A DNA stretch of 64,000 nucleotides from Mesorhizobium sp. YM1C-6-2 (GCF_003666685.1 NZ_RCIZ01000015.1:17293-81292), one strand, 5' to 3'. Numbered from the stretch's first letter, positions 34,877 to 43,714 are shown. The notes: generated by a model not told the origin, from the sequence alone. Numbers and translations are program-made.

Positions 34877-36870
34877 GCCAACGCCCTCCGCGAGAAGAAG
34901 CCTTGCGCCGCCGCACGCAGGGTAAGGGCGGCGAGAATGATCGTGCCCTTGATCAGGAAGAATTGTGCGTCCCCCATCTGCAGGCCGGAGAGGCCGTTGT
35001 TGAGGATGGCGAGGAAGAGCACGCCGATCGCCGTATCGCGCAGCCGCCCCGTGCCGCCGCGGAACGAAGCGCCGCCGAGGATGACGGCAACAATCGCGTC
35101 GAGTTCCAGTCCGAAGCCTGCGGTTGGTGCAGCCGCGCCGAGACGGCCGAGCATTACCAGCATGCCCGCGGCGGTGAAGAAGCCCATGGCTAGGAGAATG
35201 GTGACGCGCAGACGGCTCTCGTTGACGCCGGCCTGCCGCAGCATGCGCGGATCGCCACCCGCAGCATAGATGCGGATGCCGAGCGGCATGCGCCTCAGGA
35301 TGATCCAGCCGGCGAGGAAGGCAAGCCCGATCAGCGGCACTGATAGGGTGAAGCCGAATGCCAGCGGCGTGTTCATCAGCATCACGAAGCGCATGTCGAA
35401 GCCGATGGTCGTGGCGTCGGTCAGCGATACGGCGAGGCCGCGCGCCCAGATCCATGCGGCAAGCGTCACGATCAGGGGATCGAGACCCAGGCGGCCGACG
35501 ATGACGCCATTCAGCGCATAGACCGCGAGGCAGGTGAGGATGCCGGCAAGAAGGGCGAGCGGTAGCGGCACTCCGGCTTGCGCGGCGAGTGCCGCCGCCA
35601 CGGCGCCGAGCGCGATCACCGAACCCGGCGAGATGTCCACCGAACGCGATACGATGCCGATCATCGCGCCGACCGCCACGATTGCGAGCGTCGCGTTCTG
35701 CTCGACGATGGCGACGACGTTGGGCCAGATGGCGAAGCGCGGATTGATGAGCGCGAAGACTATGGCGAGCACGATGGTCGCTATGGCGAGCGCACTGCGC
35801 GTCAGCCATGCGCCTGTCGGCGACATGCGGGCATATTCGTCCGAGATGGCCTCGCCGGTGGCGACGTCGCTGGCTGCATCGCGCTGCAGGAAGCGGCCGG
35901 CGACCATTGCGCCGAGGAGCAGCAAGCCGGTCACGGTCGTCTGCCATGTGCCCGGCACGCCGCGAATGGTCATGTAGTTGAAGATCATGATCAGGATGAG
36001 CGTGCCGATCACGGTCTGGGACACCCGAACGCGGCCGGCAGGAAGTCCGCCCGCGCCGAGCGCCACGACGGCGATGGCGAAGAATTCCAGTCCCTGGCCG
36101 ATCGAGGGGCTGATGAGGCCGGTGCGTGCTGCAACGAGCACGCCGGCCGCACCCGCGAGCGCGCCGCATGCCACATAGGCGCCGGTGCGCAGCCAGCGGA
36201 CGCGCAGGCCGGCGAGGCGCGCGGCGACCGGCGCGTCTCCGGTAGCATGCCAGGCGCGGCCGAGTGTCGTGCGGGTCAGAACGAACCAGACGGTTGCCGC
36301 CAGCGCCAACGCCAGCAGTGCATCGAGCGGCACGCCCATCACGGTGCGTCGCGCGAGATCGGAGAACAGCGGTCCCTTGATCTCGACCCAGGAATTGTAG
36401 CGGCCAAGCCAGACAAGGCTGAACCCGCGCACGGCGATCATGGTGCCCAGCGTGACGATGACCGGACTTATGCGCAGCCCTTCGATCATCGCGGCGTTGA
36501 TGGCGCCGACAATCGCGCCGACGCCGATGCCGGCGACGATGGCAAACACCGGATGCAGCCCTTCGGCGAGCACGATGCCGGCGATCGTCGCCGATGCCAG
36601 CACCACCGAGCCGACCGAAAGATCGATCCCGCCGATGAGGACGACTATCGTCATGGCGAGGCCGAGGACGAGCACGGAAGCCGATTGTCTCAGTATGTTC
36701 GCCGCATTTCCGGATGTGCCGAAGACGGGCGAGGTCGCGACGAAGGCGAGGAACAGAATGATTGCCGCGACGAGCATCGCGTTGCGGGCAAAGAAGGATC
36801 CCCAGGAGGGTGGTTTTTTGCCGGCGCTTGCCTTGTCGGCGTTTGCCCGGCTGGTGAGCGAAGCCGTCAT
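34873..36870 (-). CDS. Fused double permease of an RbsC-type sugar ABC transporter
   Basis: A 665-residue protein, twice the normal 320-340 residues of RbsC/XylH permeases. Two homologous halves are seen. The first has VLIGGIDLSVGSVVL and the second SRSVDISPGSVIALG, the conserved segment of the family; each half also has its own LIVTLAAWIWARG- or PVIVTLGTMIAVRG-type helix and a GGASFRGG/ALGAGGLPAG loop. The join lies around 325-350 (RFLQRDAASDVATGEAISDE). The halves would form an intramolecular pseudo-dimer. It overlaps the ATPase and oxidoreductase genes by 4 nt each, so an assembly join of two genes is unlikely. Confidence 0.92.
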   Translation of the reverse strand: MTASLTSRANADKASAGKKPPSWGSFFARNAMLVAAIILFLAFVATSPVFGTSGNAANILRQSASVLVLGLAMTIVVLIGGIDLSVGSVVLASATIAGIVLAEGLHPVFAIVAGIGVGAIVGAINAAMIEGLRISPVIVTLGTMIAVRGFSLVWLGRYNSWVEIKGPLFSDLARRTVMGVPLDALLALALAATVWFVLTRTTLGRAWHATGDAPVAARLAGLRVRWLRTGAYVACGALAGAAGVLVAARTGLISPSIGQGLEFFAIAVVALGAGGLPAGRVRVSQTVIGTLILIMIFNYMTIRGVPGTWQTTVTGLLLLGAMVAGRFLQRDAASDVATGEAISDEYARMSPTGAWLTRSALAIATIVLAIVFALINPRFAIWPNVVAIVEQNATLAIVAVGAMIGIVSRSVDISPGSVIALGAVAAALAAQAGVPLPLALLAGILTCLAVYALNGVIVGRLGLDPLIVTLAAWIWARGLAVSLTDATTIGFDMRFVMLMNTPLAFGFTLSVPLIGLAFLAGWIILRRMPLGIRIYAAGGDPRMLRQAGVNESRLRVTILLAMGFFTAAGMLVMLGRLGAAAPTAGFGLELDAIVAVILGGASFRGGTGRLRDTAIGVLFLAILNNGLSGLQMGDAQFFLIKGTIILAALTLRAAAQGFFSRRALA

Positions 36871-38390
36871 GCCGCTGCCGCTCCCTGGATCATCAGATTG
36901 AGCCGTTCCTCGTCGACAGCGGCCGGCATTGTTTCGGCGGCGATGACACCATCGCGCACCACCAGGATGCGATCGGCCAGCGTGAGCACTTCCGGAACGT
37001 CGCTGGAGACGACGATGACCGCCTTGCCGCTGCGCGCGAGCGTATCGAGGCGGCGGTAGATGTCCGCACGGGCGCCGACATCGACGCCGCGCGTCGGCTC
37101 GATGAGCACGAACACGTCGGCGTCGGCGAGATCCCAGCGCGCGATCAGTGCCTTCTGCTGGTTGCCGCCGGAAAGCGTACGAATGGGAACTTCGATCGAT
37201 GTGGCGACGACGCCGAAATCACTGACCACGCGCTGCACCTCGCGGCGCTCCCTGGCGGCATCGACCACCCCGGCCGGTCCACGGCGATCGCCGAGCGAGG
37301 CCACGGCGATGTTCTCGCGCAGCGGCAGGTTGGGCAGGATGCCCTCGTGCTTCCGTTCGTCGGTAAGCAGGGCGATTTTCGCGGCGACCGCATCGCTCGG
37401 GTTGCGCAGCGCGATCGGCTTTCCGTCCTTCAGAAGCGTGCCGCCATCGGCGCGCAGATCGCCGCCGAGGATGCGGGCGATCTCGTTCTGGCCGGCGCCG
37501 AGCAAGCCGGTCAGCGCGACGATCTCGCCCCGGCGCACGTCAAGCGAGACGCCGCGCACGCGGTGCCCAAGGCGGAGATTGTCGGCTGCGAGCGCGGTTT
37601 GGGCCGTCGTCCGCGCCGATGCGACGTATCGTTCGGTCTGCGCGCCGATCATGGCGTCTGTAAGCCTCGCCTCCGACCAGCCCGCCAGGCTGGTCGTGAC
37701 GATCTTGCGGCCGTTGCGCAGCACGGTCGCGACATCGCAGAGTTCGAGCACCTCGGCGAAACGATGCGAGACGTAGAGAAGCGCGACGCCCTGCTTTCGC
37801 AGGCGCCTGATTGCCGTGAAGAGTTGTTCCGATTCACGCTGGCCGAGCGGTGCGGTCGGTTCATCGAGGATGAGGATCTTGGGGTTCGAGGCGAGCGCCT
37901 TGGCGATCTCGATCATCTGCCGCTCGGCGAGCGACAGGTTGCTGACGATCGTTTGCGGCGCGATGTCCAGCCCGAGGCGGCCGAGAGCCTCTTGCGTTCG
38001 CGCCTTCATCTCCCCGGCATCGAGCAGGCCACGCCTGGAAGGCTCGCGTCCCAGCACGAGGTTCTGCGCGACGGTCAGATTGGGCAGGAGGCTGAGTTCC
38101 TGGTAGACGGTGGCAACGCCCAGCGAGAGCGCATGACGAGGATCGCGGATCGTCACCGGTGCGCCGTCGAGGCGCACGGTACCCGCGTCCGCCGGCAGCA
38201 TTCCAGACAGGATGTTGATGAGGGTCGATTTGCCGGCGCCATTCTGACCGATCAACCCGTGAACCTCGCCGGCGGCGAGATCCAGCGACACATCGTCAAG
38301 CGCGACGACGCCGGGAAAACGCTTTTCGAGCCCGCGTATTCCGAGGAGCGGCGGCGCTGCGTCTTTGGTCGGTGCACTGTTCGTTGTCAT
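36867..38390 (-). CDS. Sugar ABC transporter ATPase with two nucleotide-binding domains (RbsA/XylG type)
   Basis: A 507-residue protein with tandem ABC domains. The first has Walker A GQNGAGKST (about 53-61), LSLAERQMIEIAKAL as signature and ILILDEPTA as Walker B. The second has a degenerate Walker A (GLLGAGQNE), LSGGNQQKALIARW and VFVLIEPTRGVDVGAR, the usual RbsA pattern. A single ATPase polypeptide plus one fused permease polypeptide means the membrane complex could be just two chains. It lies 61 nt from the binding-protein gene, with a hairpin between. Confidence 0.93.
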   Translation of the reverse strand: MTTNSAPTKDAAPPLLGIRGLEKRFPGVVALDDVSLDLAAGEVHGLIGQNGAGKSTLINILSGMLPADAGTVRLDGAPVTIRDPRHALSLGVATVYQELSLLPNLTVAQNLVLGREPSRRGLLDAGEMKARTQEALGRLGLDIAPQTIVSNLSLAERQMIEIAKALASNPKILILDEPTAPLGQRESEQLFTAIRRLRKQGVALLYVSHRFAEVLELCDVATVLRNGRKIVTTSLAGWSEARLTDAMIGAQTERYVASARTTAQTALAADNLRLGHRVRGVSLDVRRGEIVALTGLLGAGQNEIARILGGDLRADGGTLLKDGKPIALRNPSDAVAAKIALLTDERKHEGILPNLPLRENIAVASLGDRRGPAGVVDAARERREVQRVVSDFGVVATSIEVPIRTLSGGNQQKALIARWDLADADVFVLIEPTRGVDVGARADIYRRLDTLARSGKAVIVVSSDVPEVLTLADRILVVRDGVIAAETMPAAVDEERLNLMIQGAAAA

Positions 38391-38407
38391 GTCTGGCTGC
38401 GTCTGAT

Positions 38408-38444
38408 CGGGCGCCCACGGACTGTCGGAGTCCGCAGGCGCCCG
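38408..38444 (-). terminator. Intergenic stem-loop between binding-protein and ATPase genes
   Basis: Outer arms CGGGCGCC (38408-38415) and GGCGCCCG (38437-38444) and inner arms CGGACT (38418-38423) and AGTCCG (38429-38434) form a 14-bp stem with a 2x2 internal loop and a 5-nt apex. It lacks a T-run. A likely role is 3'-end protection or partial termination favouring the binding protein. Confidence 0.6.
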
Positions 38445-38451
38445 GAGTGGA

Positions 38452-39453
38452 TCAATAGGTCGAGACGATTTCCGCCAGCGGCTTCTCGAAGGGGAAGGTC
38501 TGCATCGAGGATACCTGGTCGGCCGCGAGCTTCAGCGCTGCGTCGACATTGTCGCCAGTCACCAGAACGCCCTGGATCAGCACTTCCTTGCGGTCGTCGG
38601 CCTTGGTGGCGACGAGGAAGGGGAAATATGCCTTCCAGAAGCCCGAATATTGCGGCGCCAGCAGCACGGTGCTCTTCATCACGCCGTCCTTGACGGCTTT
38701 CAGGCCAGGCTCGGTCCCGTCGACGGAGACGAGCATCACCTGGTCCTGCTTGCCGACGCGTTCGATGACGCCGGCGGCCGGAACGGTGAGGCTGTCGCTG
38801 TTGCCGTAGATGAGATCGAGGCTCGGATAGGCGGTCATCCAGTTCTCGGTGATGGAGACGGCCTTGGTCGGGTCCCAACCGGTCGGCTCCTGCGCGACGA
38901 CTTTTATGTCGGGATATGCGGCCATGACGTCGGTGAAACCGCCGGAGCGGTCGGTGTTGAGGCCCTGGCCGAGCAGGCCCTGAAGGTTTGCGACCTCGCC
39001 CTTGGCCTCGCCATTGTAGCGCTGCTTCAGCAACTCGACGGCGTATTCGCCGACGATCTTGCCGGTGTAGCGCTCGTCGAAGCCGAGGGTCGCGGCGCAA
39101 CCGTCGATCTTGGAGTGAAGGCAGATCACCGGGATTTCGGCTGTGGCGGCCTTCGCCATGGTCGGCCCGAATGCGGCGGCATCGATGAAGTTGATGGAGA
39201 TGGCGTCGACGCCCTGGTTGATGAGATTCTCCATCGCCTGGATCTGCTTGGTCACGTCGCCTTCGCCGCTGGTGATAACCAGTTCGAAGCCGGCACGGCG
39301 TGCAGCCTCCTTGGCGCCTTCCACCTCACCAAGATGAAACGGGTTGGAAAGGTCGATCTGGATCAGACCGATGGTCGGCTTATCCTGCGCGATCGCGCAC
39401 GTCGTCACGAAAACAGCCGCCCCTGCGGCTGCCAGGAACGATTTTCTGAACAT
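38452..39453 (-). CDS. Sugar ABC transporter substrate-binding protein, RbsB type
   Basis: A 333-residue periplasmic type I sugar-binding protein. The Sec signal MFRKSFLAAAGAAVFVTTCAIA ends near residue 22. The mature domain opens KPTIGLIQIDLSNPFHLGEVEGAKEAARRAG, with further family segments INQGVDAISINFIDA and VMLVSVDGTEPGLKAV. GGGAGGAAGCC precedes the ATG. It is the first gene of the minus operon, 62 nt downstream of the operator centred in the promoter. The ligand is probably a pentose, hexose or polyol. Confidence 0.92.
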   Translation of the reverse strand: MFRKSFLAAAGAAVFVTTCAIAQDKPTIGLIQIDLSNPFHLGEVEGAKEAARRAGFELVITSGEGDVTKQIQAMENLINQGVDAISINFIDAAAFGPTMAKAATAEIPVICLHSKIDGCAATLGFDERYTGKIVGEYAVELLKQRYNGEAKGEVANLQGLLGQGLNTDRSGGFTDVMAAYPDIKVVAQEPTGWDPTKAVSITENWMTAYPSLDLIYGNSDSLTVPAAGVIERVGKQDQVMLVSVDGTEPGLKAVKDGVMKSTVLLAPQYSGFWKAYFPFLVATKADDRKEVLIQGVLVTGDNVDAALKLAADQVSSMQTFPFEKPLAEIVSTY

Positions 39454-39513
39454 TGGCTTCCTCCCATAAGCGCCGAACGACGGCGCGCTCCCGATGGCAG
39501 TATCGGATGAGGA

Positions 39514-39542
39514 ATGTTACCGGTAACTAGATTGACTGTCAA
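39514..39542 (-). promoter_or_regulatory. Promoter with LacI-type operator, copy 2
   Basis: On the minus strand TTGACA (39542-39537), a 17-nt spacer and TAACAT (39519-39514) make a good sigma70 promoter for the binding-protein operon. GTTACCGGTAAC (39516-39527), a perfect 12-bp palindrome, covers the -10 and spacer, as expected for repression by the neighbouring LacI-family protein. Confidence 0.8.
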
Positions 39543-39578
39543 GCTGACCACGACGCTTGCCGACGGGTCGCGGCCTGT

Positions 39579-40622
39579 TCAGTGCGGGCGTCGCGTGCTT
39601 TCGCGCGAGATGATGCTGAAGCCCAGATCCTGTCGGTGCGTCGCCAGGCGTTTGCCGGCGAGGCGGGCGAGGATCATGTGGCCGGCCTTGCGGCCCATCT
39701 CCATGGCCGGCACCTGGACGGTCGTCAGCGTAGGGGACACGACGCGCCCGACGTCAAGGTCGTGAAAGCCGGCAATGCCGAGCTGGGCGGGCACGTCTAT
39801 GCCGAGCTCCCGGCAAGCGAGGATGGCGCCGACGGCGAAGATGTCGCTGGTGAAGAACACCGCATCGATGTCGCTCTGCTGGCGCAGAACCCTGATTGCC
39901 TTTGCTCCTGTCTCCGGCCGGATCGCCGCCTCGTCGTGAACGACATGGATGGGCGGAGCCGACAGGCCGGCCTCCTTCATCGCTGCAAGATAGCCTTCGG
40001 CGCGATGGCGGGCTCGTTCGTTGTTTTCGGCGGGGCCGTTGACGAAGGCGATGCGGCGATAGCCGGACCGGATGAGTTCCGCCGTCATGGCGTGCGCCGC
40101 CTCGCGGTTCGAGTAGCCAACGGCCATGTCGACCGGATCGTCGCCCGTCTCCCAGGTCTCGACGACCGGTATGCCAAAGCCGCGCAGGAGATCGCGTGCG
40201 GCCTTGGTGTGGGTGAGGCCGGTCAGCATCAGCGCATCCGGGCGTCGTTCGAGGATCGAGCGTATCTGGCTTTCCTCGACATCGGACCGGTAGGCGCTCG
40301 ACGATACGAAGAGGCCGAGACCGGCTTCGGAAACGACGTCCGAAATCCCTTCCAGCGTATCGGCGAAGAGCGAATGCCGAAGCGTGGGGACGATCGCGGC
40401 GACAAGGCCCGAGGTCCCCGCGTTAAGACCGCCAGCCAGCCGGTTCGCGATGTAGCCAAGCTCGGCCATCGCCGTGGTGACACGCTTTCGGGTGTCCGGA
40501 TTGACCTTTTCCGGATGGCGCAAGACCCGAGACACAGTCATCTTAGTGACGCCTGCAAGCGCCGCCACTTCGGCCATTGTGGTGCCGGAACCTGACCGGG
40601 AAGTTTTCTTCTTGAGCGTCAC
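39579..40622 (-). CDS. LacI-family transcriptional regulator
   Basis: A 347-residue repressor. The helix-turn-helix and hinge occupy about residues 14-65 (MAEVAALAGVTKMTVSRVLRH, then GYIANRLAGGL), followed by the RbsB-like effector domain. It reads toward the sugar operon on the same strand and diverges from the DUF4432 gene. The three palindromes with the TTACCGGTAA core at 29070, 39516 and 40700 have the CG centre typical of LacI sites, which makes this protein the most likely ligand-responsive regulator of all flanking units (inference). Confidence 0.92.
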   Translation of the reverse strand: MTLKKKTSRSGSGTTMAEVAALAGVTKMTVSRVLRHPEKVNPDTRKRVTTAMAELGYIANRLAGGLNAGTSGLVAAIVPTLRHSLFADTLEGISDVVSEAGLGLFVSSSAYRSDVEESQIRSILERRPDALMLTGLTHTKAARDLLRGFGIPVVETWETGDDPVDMAVGYSNREAAHAMTAELIRSGYRRIAFVNGPAENNERARHRAEGYLAAMKEAGLSAPPIHVVHDEAAIRPETGAKAIRVLRQQSDIDAVFFTSDIFAVGAILACRELGIDVPAQLGIAGFHDLDVGRVVSPTLTTVQVPAMEMGRKAGHMILARLAGKRLATHRQDLGFSIISRESTRRPH

Positions 40623-40672
40623 CGCTGCTCCATCATCAAGAGGACGATAGCGGGTTAGAACGAACCTGCCGA

Positions 40673-40711
40673 TTGCGTCCAGTCATGGGACCAAATAGGA
40701 TACCGGTAACA
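40673..40711 (+). promoter_or_regulatory. Promoter with LacI-type operator, copy 3
   Basis: TTGCGT (40673-40678), 17 nt and TAGGAT (40696-40701) form a promoter candidate for the DUF4432 gene. ATACCGGTAACA (40700-40711) with the symmetric core TACCGGTA overlaps its -10 box. It could also autoregulate the divergent LacI gene. Confidence 0.65.
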
Positions 40712-40722
40712 CGGAGAAAGCA

Positions 40723-41835
40723 ATGGACTTCTTTGCTGCAGGCCTGGCGCCTGACGAACTCAGGCGCCGCGTCGGCCATATGTCTCAGGTCGCAGGCGTG
40801 CGCCTCCTGTCGTCGGAAAACGGTCCCTCGCGCGGCGTGCGCCTCCTCGAATTCCGTACCGGAACCGGCTTCAGCTTCGAGATCGGCATCGATCGCGGTT
40901 TCGACGTCGGACGGGCAGACTACCGTGGCGCGTCGCTGGGCTGGACGCCGCCGACGCTCATGCCCGGACCATGGTATTTCGAGGACCAGGCGAATTTCGG
41001 CTGGCTGCGGGCCGGGCTCGGAGGCTTCAACAATACATGCGGCTATATCCATATCGGCAACCCGGAAGAGACATCCGTCAGTCACTACAACTTCCCGGCG
41101 CGCCCGAACGACCGCTACGGCGTGCATGACCGCGCCGCGCTGATACCGGCCGAGATCGTTTCCTTCGGCGGGCGCTGGGAAGGCGGACGCTATGTGCTCG
41201 AAGCCGTCGGCCGCATCACCCAGGCACAGACCTATGGGGAGAATCTCGTCGTCACCCGCACCTACCGCTCGGAGCTTGGCGCGTCATGGTTCACTATGGA
41301 GGACGTGGTGGAGAATGCCGGCTTCCTGCCCACCGAGCACATGCTCCTCTATCACATCAACGCGGGATATCCGTTCGTCGACGAAGGCTCGGAGCTGATC
41401 GCGCCGGTTCGAGGAATGCCGAAGCTGCTTTTCGGCGATGCAGACATGAGCAATCCGACCAGTTGGTCGCGCTTCATCGCGCCGCAGAAGAACTGGGTCC
41501 AGCAAACGTTCGAACACAGCATGGCACCCGACGAAAATGGCGAGGTCGAGGTAGCCATCTTCAATCCGCGGCTGTTCGGGGGCACTGCGCTCAGCGTTCG
41601 CTACGATCATCGCGTCATGCCGAACTACATAGAGTGGCGCATGATGGGCGAGGGGCAGTACGCGGTCGGCATCGAACCGTGTACGAACGGATTCGGCCGA
41701 AAGGCCGTCAGAGACGCCGGAGAACTGATCGTCCTCGAGCCTGGCGAACAGCGAGTCTATCGCACCAGAGTTGCGATTCTCCCCAACTCGGATGTGGAAA
41801 GCCTCCGCAAGAGGACCGGCGTGTTGCGGATCTAA
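40723..41835 (+). CDS. DUF4432 family protein, aldose-1-epimerase-like
   Basis: A 370-residue galactose-mutarotase-like beta-sandwich protein. Indicators are FEIGIDRGFDVGRADYRGASLGW near residues 45-67, HMLLYHINAGYPFVDEGSEL around 206-225 (the His and Asp/Glu positions of mutarotases) and GIEPCTNGFGRKA near the end. There is no signal peptide. Members of the family occur in sugar-catabolic operons and likely interconvert anomers or ring forms. The LacI-type site directly in front places it in the same regulon as the importer, dehydratase and transketolase. Confidence 0.85.
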   Translation: MDFFAAGLAPDELRRRVGHMSQVAGVRLLSSENGPSRGVRLLEFRTGTGFSFEIGIDRGFDVGRADYRGASLGWTPPTLMPGPWYFEDQANFGWLRAGLGGFNNTCGYIHIGNPEETSVSHYNFPARPNDRYGVHDRAALIPAEIVSFGGRWEGGRYVLEAVGRITQAQTYGENLVVTRTYRSELGASWFTMEDVVENAGFLPTEHMLLYHINAGYPFVDEGSELIAPVRGMPKLLFGDADMSNPTSWSRFIAPQKNWVQQTFEHSMAPDENGEVEVAIFNPRLFGGTALSVRYDHRVMPNYIEWRMMGEGQYAVGIEPCTNGFGRKAVRDAGELIVLEPGEQRVYRTRVAILPNSDVESLRKRTGVLRI

Positions 41836-43190
41836 GCCAACGTACCGTTGGATTCGGCTGTACCAGTCAGTATGTCGGCCAGGCTCTTAAAGGCGTCGGG
41901 CAGTTTCCGTCGGTCCTGTACGGCGCCCAGGGCAATGCGGATCCCGCGGGGTGCGCTATTGTCGACTGCGAATTCGTCGGCGCCGCTGACGGCGAGCCCT
42001 CGCAGTTGCGCCTTCTCCACGATGGTTGCGGTCCCGCGCCCGGTACCGAGCGGCATCCAGATATGGAAACCGCGGCCGCTGGCGGTGGGCGGCAATATGT
42101 CGGCCGCAAGCATCTGCCGCGCTCTGGCCTCACGGCGAACCCCTTGCGCGATCTCCGCTGCGATACCGGACCTGATCCACTCCGCGGCAAGACCGGTCAT
42201 GAGCGGTGGCGACATCAGGGTGAGGCTGCGCAGATGTCGTGCGACATTTTCCAGAGAGCCAGCGTCGGGCATGGCGAGAAAAGCCGTGCGCAGAAACGGC
42301 GAGATGCATTTCGCCAGGGTGGCGATATGGATCGTGGTCTCCGGCGCGAGCGCCAGGAATGATGGCGGCGTCTGACGGAGCAGCGGACTATAGGGGTCGT
42401 CCTCGATGAAGGTCAGGCCCGTTCGTCTTGCCGCTGCTATCAGATCCTGACGACGATGCTCCGGCATGACCAGTGTCGTGGGATTGTGCAGCGTGGGATT
42501 GAGATAGACGAGGCGGGCGCCGTGTTTGCGCGCAGCCTTCTCCAGCAGGTCGGGACGCATGCCGTGCTCGTCGGCCCCGATGCCGGTGAGACCACGATTC
42601 ATGGTTTTCGCAAGGGCGATGAAGCTTGAATAGGTGAGCCGGTCGGCAAGGACAATGTCCCCTTCGCGGGTCATTGCCGACATAACGGCAGCGAGCAGGG
42701 GCTGCGCACCCGCGCCTACGGCAACCCTGCCAATGGGCAACCGCGGTGCCGCTTTCTGAAGCCACAACGTTCCGGCTGCCCGCTCGGCCGCCGATCCCGG
42801 TCCTGGATGATAGGACAGCAGAGCCTCGGCGCTCGAGCGTTTCAACAGCCCGTCTATGCCGGCGCGGATCAGCGCCGGCAAGTTTATCCCTTGCGGCGGC
42901 GGCGGGATGTTCATGGAGAGATCGAGAACAGGTTCGTCCAGGCTGCCAGGCGTCACGAAGGTGCCCCTGCCGGGCGCCGCGTCGATCAGGTTGCGGCGGC
43001 GGGCTTCGGTGAACGCGCGGGTGATGGTCGTCAGATCGACGCCGAGCCGCTGGGCCAGGTCGCGTTGCGGCGGCAGGCGGTCACCAGGCTGCAGAAGCCC
43101 GCTGGCACGTCCTTCCGCCAAGGCATCGACGATGCGCAGATAGAGCGGCCCCGTTCCGTTTCTGAGATCTGGAAGCCATCCCTTATCCAA
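41832..43190 (-). CDS. MocR-type regulator (GntR helix-turn-helix fused to aminotransferase domain)
   Basis: A 452-residue fusion: GntR winged helix at about residues 15-80 (LGVDLTTITRAFTEARR) and a fold-type I aminotransferase domain from about 95 on. The likely PLP lysine is Lys294 in ATLAKCISPF, with EDDPYSPLL containing the pyridine-nitrogen Asp. I choose the TTG at 43190, six nt after GAGGAG; the ATG at 43235 would lie inside the 13-bp inverted repeat at 43214-43246. It probably senses an amino compound or PLP. The partner gene it controls is not obvious; DUF983 and cbb3 genes lie divergently. Confidence 0.88.
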   Translation of the reverse strand: MDKGWLPDLRNGTGPLYLRIVDALAEGRASGLLQPGDRLPPQRDLAQRLGVDLTTITRAFTEARRRNLIDAAPGRGTFVTPGSLDEPVLDLSMNIPPPPQGINLPALIRAGIDGLLKRSSAEALLSYHPGPGSAAERAAGTLWLQKAAPRLPIGRVAVGAGAQPLLAAVMSAMTREGDIVLADRLTYSSFIALAKTMNRGLTGIGADEHGMRPDLLEKAARKHGARLVYLNPTLHNPTTLVMPEHRRQDLIAAARRTGLTFIEDDPYSPLLRQTPPSFLALAPETTIHIATLAKCISPFLRTAFLAMPDAGSLENVARHLRSLTLMSPPLMTGLAAEWIRSGIAAEIAQGVRREARARQMLAADILPPTASGRGFHIWMPLGTGRGTATIVEKAQLRGLAVSGADEFAVDNSAPRGIRIALGAVQDRRKLPDAFKSLADILTGTAESNGTLA

Positions 43191-43213
43191 TGCCCGCTCC
43201 TCGCTTCGGGGTT

Positions 43214-43246
43214 GATGCCATACAATTTGTCGCATTGTATGGCATC
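43214..43246. promoter_or_regulatory. Perfect 13-bp inverted repeat, likely MocR operator
   Basis: GATGCCATACAAT (43214-43226) and ATTGTATGGCATC (43234-43246) are exact reverse complements separated by 7 nt. It lies 24 nt upstream of the chosen TTG start of the MocR gene and 79 nt upstream of the DUF983 start. The spacing of the ATACAAT/ATTGTAT cores suits a dimeric GntR-type protein. Confidence 0.75.
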
Positions 43247-43324
43247 ATTCGCAACAATAGTATGCATCCGACTGGTTCCGCTACGCGGCTGGCAAGGCAC
43301 CGCAGCGACTGGAAAGGAAAACCC

Positions 43325-43714
43325 GTGTTGGATAACAACGCAATGTGGCCTCCGATCGAACCTTGGCAAGTCGGCATACGCGGCAGGTGCCCGCGTTGCG
43401 GAGAAGGACGGCTGTTCAACGGCTTCCTGAAGCTGGCGTCGAACTGCGAGAGCTGCGGGCTTGACTATTCCTTTGCCGACCCTGCCGATGGTCCGGCCTT
43501 CTTCGTCATCTGCTTCGGTTGCGTACCGTCCGTCCTCTTCGCCGTCTGGGCCGAGACCACTTTCCAGCCGTCGATATGGTTTCATATCCTCGTCTCCCTC
43601 CCCATCGTTCTCCTGACCTGCATACCGTTGCTGCGGCCCTTGAAAGGTTGGCTCGTCGCCAGCCAGTTCCACCACAAGGCCGAGGAAGGGAAACTCGTCC
43701 GACAAGGAGAGTAG
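43325..43714 (+). CDS. DUF983 family small membrane protein with zinc-ribbon motif
   Basis: A 129-residue protein starting at GTG 43325, six nt after AAGGA. The N-terminal part has two CxxC pairs (CPRCGEGRLF and CESCGLDYS), a probable zinc ribbon, followed by two hydrophobic helices (PAFFVICFGCVPSVLFAVW and WFHILVSLPIVLLTCIPLL). DUF983 genes often lie next to cytochrome oxidase genes in alphaproteobacteria, and here the cbb3 operon starts 129 nt downstream on the same strand. The function is not known. Confidence 0.85.
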   Translation: MLDNNAMWPPIEPWQVGIRGRCPRCGEGRLFNGFLKLASNCESCGLDYSFADPADGPAFFVICFGCVPSVLFAVWAETTFQPSIWFHILVSLPIVLLTCIPLLRPLKGWLVASQFHHKAEEGKLVRQGE

